Notes under the pieces: model-generated
Seen by the model: only the letters and a program-made list of their open reading frames with translations
What the model was told of the DNA's origin: nothing
Databases searched by the model: none
Position numbers and translations under genes: made by a program
Shown: positions 58,025-64,000 of the stretch, in pieces
Position numbering within the stretch: the stretch's first letter is position 1
How the letters are laid out: every line of letters begins with the position of its first letter
NCBI RefSeq assembly: GCF_001429545.1
Contig: NZ_LMSP01000023.1
Coordinates: forward strand, 276,339 to 340,338
Direction: 5' to 3'
Length of the DNA: 64,000 bases
DNA from: Paenibacillus sp. Soil787
Lineage (GTDB): Bacteria; Bacillota; Bacilli; Paenibacillales; NBRC-103111

Positions 58025-59155
58025 TCATTTGGAGGGTCCCGTTGACTCCCCAATGATTAGTTTGGCTTCCAGACTTATTTTATTGGTTACCTTCTCGCCT
58101 CGCTTCAGTTTTAACACATTCTCTACAGCGAGCTTGCCGATTTCATCTTCCGATTGGATCAGATGGGTAAAGCGATAGCCGCTGCCAAGCGTCGTAGGAG
58201 GGCTATCAAAACAAATAATTGAAATATCCTCAGGTATCTGAAGTCCCATTTGTTCCACGGCTGCCTTAGCTAATAGAGCAATATTATACTCCATAGCGAA
58301 CAAGGCAGTAATTTGCGGATTGCTTCGCAGGTGCTCCTTAATCATATCGATATCTTTATCAATATTAGGTGAATGAAAAGAATTGGGCAGTGTTGAGGTG
58401 ATTTCATCTAACCAGAGTGACCGGTCAACCATGACCCCGCGTTCCGCATGAGCTCGCACGAAGCCTTCAATACGGTCCTCAATAGCTGTAGTATCCATAG
58501 GCGGCGGCGTAAGTAAGCAAATCTGCTTATGCCCCAAATCAAGTAAATAGTCAGCACCCGTGCGAGCAGCGGTTATATTATCCGTACTAATCGAAGCCGC
58601 GGCTACCCCTTTGAGATGACGGTCAACTAGAACTAAGGGAAATTGTTGTATGACCAGCTTCAGAAGTTCATCATTATAGAACTCCCCTTGTGCAGGAAAC
58701 ACAATAATGCCATCCACGCCTAATTCAAGAAACGATCGAATAGCTTTTACTTCATTCTCAGGCACACCAAACGATCTGCGCAATACTAGAAAGCTATCGT
58801 GCTCAGCCGAAGCCTGCTCCATCCCATAAATCATCTCCGTACCGAAGGTATTGCCGAAATCCGTAATGACTAAGCCAATTAGCGTATGCTTCGTTCTTTC
58901 ACCCACAGATAGTCCTTCAGAGGGAATTCCCCCGCCTTCCATGACAAAGGAGCCTCTCCCTGGCTTACGCACAATGAGACGTTCTTCTGCCAGCATCTCC
59001 AGCGCCTTTTTACTCGTGATACGACTCACGTTATATTCATCCGCCAGTTCCTTCTCGGAAGGAACGCGGTCTCCAACGTTATATTTACGTTGTATTATTT
59101 CTTCACGCAGCGTTTCGAATATTCGCTCGTAAATGGGTCTCGAATCCGTTGACAA
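58025..59155 (-). CDS. GntR-LacI hybrid regulator (AraR type) of the mannan locus
   Basis: This 376-residue protein has an N-terminal GntR winged HTH (PIYERIFETLREEIIQRKYN, GDRVPSEKELADEYNVSRIT, GRGSFV) fused to a LacI/PBP1-type sugar-binding domain (LIGLVITDFGNTFGTEMIYGMEQ, GVDGIIVFPAQGEFYN, ISTDNITAARTGADYLLDLGHK). This is the AraR architecture, a sugar-released repressor. It appears to start with TTG 59155 behind AGGGGGT. Position suggests it controls the importer and GH76/GH27 operon downstream. Confidence 0.9.
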   Translation of the reverse strand: MSTDSRPIYERIFETLREEIIQRKYNVGDRVPSEKELADEYNVSRITSKKALEMLAEERLIVRKPGRGSFVMEGGGIPSEGLSVGERTKHTLIGLVITDFGNTFGTEMIYGMEQASAEHDSFLVLRRSFGVPENEVKAIRSFLELGVDGIIVFPAQGEFYNDELLKLVIQQFPLVLVDRHLKGVAAASISTDNITAARTGADYLLDLGHKQICLLTPPPMDTTAIEDRIEGFVRAHAERGVMVDRSLWLDEITSTLPNSFHSPNIDKDIDMIKEHLRSNPQITALFAMEYNIALLAKAAVEQMGLQIPEDISIICFDSPPTTLGSGYRFTHLIQSEDEIGKLAVENVLKLKRGEKVTNKISLEAKLIIGESTGPSK

Positions 59156-59207
59156 TGCTACCTACCCCCTGCACTCAACCAAATGTTATATCATACGATA
59201 CCTTTAA

Positions 59208-59221
59208 TATATCATGATATA
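59208..59221. promoter_or_regulatory. Candidate operator upstream of the GntR/LacI regulator
   Basis: The perfect 14-bp palindrome TATATCATGATATA lies 53 bp before the regulator start. A further TATATCAT half-site is 20 bp nearer the gene (about 59188) and another downstream of the gene near 57933. It is a good candidate for autoregulation. The rest of 59156-59384 is AT-rich and includes TATAAT at 59315-59320 ahead of the SDR pseudogene. Confidence 0.5.
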
Positions 59222-59384
59222 CGCATTTTGGATAGAGTCAGAAGGAAAGCTATTATTCTATTAATTAAATGACAAAAAAATATTATTGTCACTCGATTTT
59301 CGTTTCACGCCTGTTATAATCAAATCCATATCAACGAAGTTTGAATCAACGGATCTGTAAGAATCAATATGAGGAGGAACTACA

Positions 59385-60118
59385 ATGGAGAAGAAATTAG
59401 CAGGTAAAGTAGCGTTAGTCACAGAAGCGTCTAGAGGAATGGGACGTGAGATCGCAGAGGAGTTGGCTCGAAACGGAGCTAAAGTCGTTGTAAACTATGC
59501 CAGCAATCCAGCGAAAGCAGCGGAAGTCGTTCATGGGATTGAACAGAACGGTGGAATAGCAACAGCCATTCACGCTGATATTAGCCGCGTATCGGACATT
59601 GAGCTCATGTTCCAGAAAACAATTGAAGCCTATGGCAAAGTCGATATTTTGATCAATAACGCTGGCCTAATGATTACTAAGCCAATATCACCGAAGAAGA
59701 TTATAAACAGTTTAACGCCAACGTCAAAGGTACTTTCTTTGCTTACCAACAAGCAGCCAAATACTTAAGTGAGAAAGGCCGAATCATTAACTTCTCAACC
59801 TCTGTCCTCAGTAGTATGTTCCCGACCTACAGCGTTTATGCCGGTACCAAAGGAGCTGTTGAACAATTTACTCGCCAACTTGCGAAGGAATTTGGTCCAA
59901 AAGGCATTACGATTAATGCAGTAGCCCCCGGTCCAGTTAATACAGAACTCTTTACAGTGGGAAAAACAGAAGAGCAAATTGAAGGCATTCGCAAAATGAA
60001 CGCTTTTGGGAGAATCGGTGAGCCTGACGATATTGCGAGTGTTGTCTTATTTTTGGCAAGTGAAGAATCCCAATGGATTACGGGTCAAACCATCCGCGTC
60101 AATGGTGGGTTTATCTAA
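59385..60118 (+). pseudogene. Short-chain dehydrogenase/reductase, frameshifted
   Basis: The first 100 residues (KVALVTEASRGMGREIAEEL, DILINNAGLM) and the last 115 (VYAGTKGAVEQFTRQLAKEF, the catalytic Y-x3-K) lie in different frames. One missing base near 59685-59690 separates them; across the break the protein continues ITEEDYKQFNANVKGTFFAY. In addition the cofactor motif TGxxxGxG reads TEASRGMG, with Glu for the first Gly. Both suggest a decaying gene, although the frameshift alone could be a sequencing error. The start has GAGGAGG upstream. Intact relatives are about 245-250 residues. Confidence 0.85.
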
Positions 60119-60168
60119 GAGGGAGTTAAGGAATGTGTCGCACTAACTACACGTACCCTTATCAACGC

Positions 60169-60190
60169 AAAAAGGGGCACAATGTGCCCC
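60169..60190 (-). terminator. Terminator after the 61-residue gene
   Basis: The perfect palindrome GGGGCACAATGTGCCCC is followed by TTTTT on the minus strand, 20 bp past the gene's stop. It may also stop the converging SDR transcript. Confidence 0.88.
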
Positions 60191-60209
60191 TCCTCCTACA
60201 GAAGCCATC

Positions 60210-60395
60210 CTATTGAATGGCTTGTTTAATACGTTGTAAAGCCTCGATCAGATCATCTATCTCATTTTCATTTAAACGAATGGTTACATAATTAGGCGAG
60301 ATGCCGCCATCATTGATCTCCAGCAATGCCATCTCATCCTGATCATCAAATTTGACCGACAAATGTTGTTTGTCGAGCACTTGAATCCATGCCAT
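60210..60395 (-). CDS. Small conserved-looking protein of unknown function
   Basis: This 61-residue soluble protein begins MAWIQVLDKQHLSVKFDDQ with beta-strand-like character, and ends in a charged helix ENEIDDLIEALQRIKQAIQ. No family recognised. ATG 60395 is preferred since AAGGTGG lies 9 bp upstream; a GTG 9 bp earlier overlaps it. It lies 40 bp after the CopC-CopD gene on the same strand, with a terminator after it, so it is probably the last gene of that unit. Confidence 0.65.
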   Translation of the reverse strand: MAWIQVLDKQHLSVKFDDQDEMALLEINDGGISPNYVTIRLNENEIDDLIEALQRIKQAIQ

Positions 60396-60435
60396 TATCG
60401 CCACCCACCTTCAGCCATCATGTATTCAAACCATT

Positions 60436-62088
60436 TTAATACACCATAAATTCTTTGTTGTACACTGTTTCATTATCATCCGCGTCCATGACACGCATCT
60501 CTAATTCCCAATTACCGCGGAACGGCAGGTATGCCCCCTGTGCTTTGTAACTGAATTTCACAAACCCATAAGATTCTTCTTGTGTGTTGTCTTCGTACAT
60601 TGTTACTGGCACAGAAATTGGCGCCATTTCTTTATCGTCTAAATAATGAAGCAGCATAAGCACTTGCTTCGGTTTCCCTGCTTTTTCTGGAAGCCATACT
60701 TTCGCTACGAAGGTATTGGTGCCCTGGATTTTAGGCGTAATATCAGCAGATACGTGGACCTTCTCGCCCATCTGATGCCACTGCAGCGGCTCATTGACAG
60801 GAATTGGCGCCATATATGTGATGAGCCCTACCAGCAGCACGATAATCACCATAAAGGTAAGATCAACCTTAATCCAGACAACCGATTGTTTCGCCTTTTG
60901 TTTGCGCAAATTGAGCCGAATAATAAAACCAATGAGTATCACAAGTACTACAGCACTAATTTTCACAAGCATCAATATTCCCCACGAAGTGTAAAGCAAG
61001 TAACGTAAGTTTGGCAGGAACAACAAGACGGATAAAGATCCGGATAGGGTTAGTACAAGGATGGAGATCAAAGCCATTTTCGAAAATTGCTGCATATAGG
61101 AACTGACATCATCACTTTTTTGACGCCATTTCGCATAGAGCAGCACTAAGCCCCCAACCCAACATGCCGCGCCGACGAGGTGAATAAAATCCAGCCCGAT
61201 TGTTGCCCATATAGGAGTGAAGGAAGCCGCGTGACCGCTAAAGCTTTTCACAGCCAGGAAACACAAAGGCCATAATAAATCTAACCACTTTGACCTGCCT
61301 ACAAGTACAAATCCAAGGAAGGATAGCACTAGCATAAACGCCCAGGAAATACCGATAGTGGTTGCACTAAATAATTTCCATATCTCTTCCACCCCACCGC
61401 CACCAAGAAGATCTTCGATATGTGTGAAAATGAGCAGCAATAGGGCCACTAATTGTGCACGCTGGAGATTGAGTGTCCAAGCTGAAAGTGATTTCCGTGT
61501 CTCTGCCCCACTAGCTCTCAACAACCTTAACCAGATTACCCATCCAGATAGCGTCAAAATCATCAAATACCAAAGTCCGCGAGACGCATATTGGAGAATA
61601 TCTTTCGTTGTTAACTGACCCGTTCCATGATTGTGCCCACCATATACGGAAGGCAGATCAAGAGCTTCTTCTTGCGGCGGATTGCCAATCGTTATCGGAT
61701 AACTCCCTGCAACGGGGTGACCGTCAGCGGAAATGACGTGATAACTGATCAAATAAAAGCCCTCAGCTAACTTCGGCAGATCAAGAATTAAACCAGTCTG
61801 CTCTTTGTTCATATAAGCTTTATTCTTTGTAATTTCGTCACCGTTATGATCCAATACTTTGATATAAAAAAGTCCTGCATCTAACTGTTCATTAAAGGTA
61901 ACAGCAACTTGAGGGGGTGAGCTTTCAAGCTTGGTGCCCGCTTCAGGTTGGGCCTGCACTAATGACGCATGAGCAGAGGCCGTCTGAGGAACAGCAACTG
62001 CGCTCAAGAGAATGAAGGCGAACATGCATATCAACAATGAAGGCATAATCACAAAGCGGTTGAACGTATACCGTAAAGATCTTTGCAT
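60436..62088 (-). CDS. ycnJ: CopC-CopD copper resistance/uptake fusion (YcnJ-like)
   Basis: This 550-residue protein has a signal peptide ending SAHA, making the first His the mature N-terminus. A CopC domain follows (HASLVQAQPEAGTKLESSPP, EGFYLISYHVISADGHPVAGS), then eight or so membrane spans of CopD (residues about 165-420). A C-terminal YtkA/FixH-like beta domain ends it. The mature N-terminal His and HxxxxxDGH residues are the copper ligands in CopC. YcnJ imports copper in Bacillus. ATG 62088 has GAGGA upstream. NikR nearby hints at metal homeostasis. Confidence 0.88.
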   Translation of the reverse strand: MQRSLRYTFNRFVIMPSLLICMFAFILLSAVAVPQTASAHASLVQAQPEAGTKLESSPPQVAVTFNEQLDAGLFYIKVLDHNGDEITKNKAYMNKEQTGLILDLPKLAEGFYLISYHVISADGHPVAGSYPITIGNPPQEEALDLPSVYGGHNHGTGQLTTKDILQYASRGLWYLMILTLSGWVIWLRLLRASGAETRKSLSAWTLNLQRAQLVALLLLIFTHIEDLLGGGGVEEIWKLFSATTIGISWAFMLVLSFLGFVLVGRSKWLDLLWPLCFLAVKSFSGHAASFTPIWATIGLDFIHLVGAACWVGGLVLLYAKWRQKSDDVSSYMQQFSKMALISILVLTLSGSLSVLLFLPNLRYLLYTSWGILMLVKISAVVLVILIGFIIRLNLRKQKAKQSVVWIKVDLTFMVIIVLLVGLITYMAPIPVNEPLQWHQMGEKVHVSADITPKIQGTNTFVAKVWLPEKAGKPKQVLMLLHYLDDKEMAPISVPVTMYEDNTQEESYGFVKFSYKAQGAYLPFRGNWELEMRVMDADDNETVYNKEFMVY

Positions 62089-62099
62089 CGTAAGTTCCT

Positions 62100-62504
62100 C
62101 TATTCCGAAATCGGTTTACGTCCAGCAAATCCATCCTGTTTGCCATGGTAATAACGAATTCTATCCTCTCCCTGTTTCCAACAAAGCAGTACTTCTTGTC
62201 CTTCCATCAACGCGGGAAAATCGACAAGACCAGTATTTATATCCTTGAGTTCCACACCCGTAAGCTGAAAATTGTGAATAAGCCCTCGCGCTTCGATTTG
62301 AAGAAATTCCAGCTCTGCTTCCATGACGAAAAACGGGTCCTTCTCTGCGCCAGGTTTCTCTGCATGGTCGTTTTTCTTTATACGGAGCTCTGCATATTTT
62401 TCCTCAAAATTGTGCTTCAATGCTTGCATTTTCTTCAATTCCTGATCAACAAACGGCAGCATGTCATTTGCCTCTTCTAAACTGAACCACTTTTTAACCG
62501 ACAT
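62100..62504 (-). CDS. DUF2203 family protein
   Basis: This 134-residue soluble protein has the DUF2203 pattern: WFSLEEANDMLPFVDQELKKMQALK, a coiled-coil segment, then GLIHNFQLTGVELKDINTGLVDFPA and CWKQGEDRIRYYHGKQDGFAGRKPI. Function unknown. ATG 62504 follows GGAGGTG by 5 bp; the longer frame to 62546 lacks a site. It ends 12 bp before copCD, so co-transcription is likely. Confidence 0.85.
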   Translation of the reverse strand: MSVKKWFSLEEANDMLPFVDQELKKMQALKHNFEEKYAELRIKKNDHAEKPGAEKDPFFVMEAELEFLQIEARGLIHNFQLTGVELKDINTGLVDFPALMEGQEVLLCWKQGEDRIRYYHGKQDGFAGRKPISE

Positions 62505-62555
62505 ATCGCACCTCCGTACGGTAATTTTAACAAAAAAACATGACAACTACGAATT

Positions 62556-63011
62556 CTACAAATGAGAATGAGGATGCTCATGCGAGTGCCCATGCTCGTC
62601 CACATGCGTAACAGACAGCTCCGCATAACCTACACCTTTGAGTACTTGAATTCGCTGTTGAAGCTCTCTGAGTTTCTGAACCTTACCGCGAACAACTAAA
62701 ATTTCCAAGCATTGCTGATGGTTTAAATGGATATGCATCGTTGAAATAATCGCAGAGTGGTAATCATGTTGCAGCTCCATCAAGGTAATCGGCAAATCAT
62801 GAATATGATGGTCATATACCATCACGATCGTTCCAGCTACGGTTTCGTCGGGCTGCATGCTGCTAGAAGTTAACAGCGCTTTGCGCGTAAGATCACGTAT
62901 GGCTTCAGAACGATTATCATAGCCCTGTAAAGCAATGAGCCGGTCATATTGCTCTATGAGAGATTGCGGCATGGAGATACCGAAGCGTACAAGATTTTCT
63001 TTGTCAGACAA
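62556..63011 (-). CDS. nikR: Nickel-responsive regulator NikR
   Basis: This 151-residue protein has an N-terminal ribbon-helix-helix (LVRFGISMPQSLIEQYDRL, NRSEAIRDLTRKAL) and a C-terminal ACT-like nickel domain. The four square-planar ligands are seen: His in DYHSAIISTM, the HIH pair, and Cys in NHQQCLEILVVRG. A His-rich tail (about ten His in DEHGHSHEHPHSHL) could store or sense metal. TTG 63011, 8 bp after AAGGAG, is chosen over a GTG touching the site. No nickel transporter or urease gene is in view; the neighbour is a copper protein. Confidence 0.9.
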   Translation of the reverse strand: MSDKENLVRFGISMPQSLIEQYDRLIALQGYDNRSEAIRDLTRKALLTSSSMQPDETVAGTIVMVYDHHIHDLPITLMELQHDYHSAIISTMHIHLNHQQCLEILVVRGKVQKLRELQQRIQVLKGVGYAELSVTHVDEHGHSHEHPHSHL

Positions 63012-63122
63012 CCGCCCCACTCCTTTTCCTGTATCATTTCCTATACCCTTACTCTAGCAGAAAGCAGCTCTGCCGCAAACCTTAGCCGGATTGAATTCGC
63101 AAATTAAACACAATATGGTAAG

Positions 63123-63796
63123 GTGTATTCATCAGAGGAAATGCTTGCCATTACCCGCGAGTTGAACTTCTCCGAAACAACGTTTATCATGTCCGAAGAG
63201 CCTATTAATGGTGGATATGATGTACGTATTTTCACCCCGAAAGAGGAGGTTTCGTTCGCCGGTCATCCGACTTTAGGTACAGCGTACATCATTCAACAAG
63301 ATATCATAGGACACCCTGTCCATCAAATTGCGCTTAATTTAAAAATCGGTCAAATACCGGTCACTTTTGATGAGGATAACCCCAGTATGGCTTGGATGCA
63401 GCAGAAGCCGCCTGTATTTGGAGAGATTATCGATCTAGATACAATCGCATCAGTTCTAGGAATTCCAGCGTCGGGCATTGATTCACGCTATCCTATTCAG
63501 GAGGTTTCTACTGGGCTGCCAGCCCTAATTGTCCCTCTAAAAAGCTTGAAAGACGTTCAGTGCTGTAAGGTGAATCGTGATCTATATTTCCAACTCATTG
63601 AGCCAATGGCGATTTGGCCGGATACTTGGTCAAGTATCGCTATTTCGGCAATGAATCCATCGATATCAGCGTTGAACAAGGCTTTGAAATCATGCGTCCT
63701 TCCATTCTGTATCATCGAGCATCTCATAAGGAAGACCATATCTCAATTCAAATCGGCGGTAAAACCATATATACAGCAAAAGGCGAGTGGGTATAA
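63123..63796 (+). pseudogene. PhzF-family epimerase-like gene, truncated and internally deleted
   Basis: The first part reads SEEMLAITRELNFSETTFIM, then VRIFTPKEEVSFAGHPTLGT (the PhzF core). About residue 160 it jumps into another frame where the true C-terminus is ANGDLAGYLVKYRYFGNESI ending TAKGEWV and stop at 63796. The N-terminal strand with the catalytic Glu region and the middle segment including the usual DPATGSA motif are missing. So the gene lost its 5' end, about 60-70 internal codons, and its frame. The open frame reported through 63908 is read-through into the repeat. Confidence 0.85.
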
Positions 63797-63811
63797 GCAA
63801 AATAATAATGA

Positions 63812-63895
63812 GGATAAACAACTCCGTCATCCTTCTAGGAAGAGCGCGTTTGTCAAGGTAGATGCGAAGCAAAAGTATAAAACTTATACTTTCTG
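63812..63895 (+). repeat. Interspersed ~80-bp repeat, copy 2
   Basis: This aligns with 24717-24797 in the same orientation: AGCGCGTTTGTCAAGGT, then GCAAAAGTATAA and an ACTTATACTTTCT end. The stem at the front (CTTCTAGGAAG) differs in sequence from copy 1 but also forms a hairpin. It starts just after the phzF pseudogene stop. The last 105 bp of the window hold no feature I can identify. Confidence 0.8.
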
Positions 63896-64000
63896 CCCTG
63901 AAAATTAAAAATTTTCATTCATCATTGGTGCCGCAATGCGGCATGGAAGTCTTATCTACTGAGAAAAAACCTCAGGCTGGTCCTTGGTGTAACCCATTCT

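Noticed and set aside
63797-63908. C-terminal extension of the phzF frame to 63908
   Set aside because: These residues come from reading through the out-of-frame true stop region into the interspersed repeat.

Overview
The window looks like a chromosomal segment of an endospore-forming Bacillota bacterium of the Paenibacillaceae type, most likely Paenibacillus or a close relative. This rests on gene families and layout rather than a database match. It carries CotF-type coat proteins, a Spo0E-like phosphatase, a pheST-zapA-cvpA-mutS2 housekeeping block, a T-box leader, a cobalamin riboswitch, AGGAGG-type ribosome binding sites with frequent GTG/TTG starts, and a large secreted polysaccharide-degradation locus. 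Most genes lie on the minus strand. No tRNA, rRNA or CRISPR array was seen.

Layout. 1-4 kb: a YpcP-type 5'-3' exonuclease (cut by the window edge), a DctA-type dicarboxylate symporter that appears to have been inserted into a terminator, a SsuE-type flavin reductase, a decayed membrane-protein fragment and a large palindromic intergenic repeat. 4-8.3 kb: a giant multidomain GT-C/PMT glycosyltransferase, a small helical protein and two CotF-type proteins. 8.3-14 kb: a repeat cluster, a translationally coupled pair of DGQHR (DndB-like) genes, an aminotransferase, a site-2 protease and an ArsC/Spx-like protein. 14-25 kb: one long B12 operon, apparently controlled by a promoter, cobalamin riboswitch and terminator. 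It runs btuF-btuC-btuD-cobT-cobU-cbiB-cobS-cobD-cbiP-pduO-rluA and covers corrinoid uptake plus the late and nucleotide-loop steps. There are no corrin-ring genes here, so salvage is the likely role in this locus.

25-32.7 kb: a lipoprotein, a Spo0E-like protein, an Lrp regulator with its aminotransferase (alaR-alaT layout), cysK, an MFS permease, and a PspA - DUF350 - 27-residue membrane peptide - zinc-ribbon cluster. 32.7-44 kb: mutS2, then an accessory insert (YvlD-like protein, CuA-type cupredoxin, a transposase-derived zinc-ribbon protein and a GT-rich tandem-repeat tract), then cvpA, an extraordinary 508-residue ZapA with a long coiled coil, pheT, pheS and a phenylalanine T-box. polX, usually between cvpA and mutS2, is absent. 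44-48.7 kb: a MarR repressor with a DHA2 efflux pump, an aldo/keto reductase, glutaminase and short repeats.

48.7-59.2 kb: an alpha-mannan utilisation locus. It holds a GntR/LacI hybrid regulator, an ABC sugar importer, three GH76 alpha-1,6-mannanase-family proteins predicted to sit in three different compartments, and a secreted GH27 enzyme with a ricin-type lectin domain. A frameshifted remnant of a GH125 exo-alpha-1,6-mannosidase survives between regulator and importer. 59-64 kb: a frameshifted SDR, a CopC-CopD copper protein, a DUF2203 protein, NikR and a broken phzF gene. The window ends with the second copy of an interspersed repeat first seen beside the B12 riboswitch.
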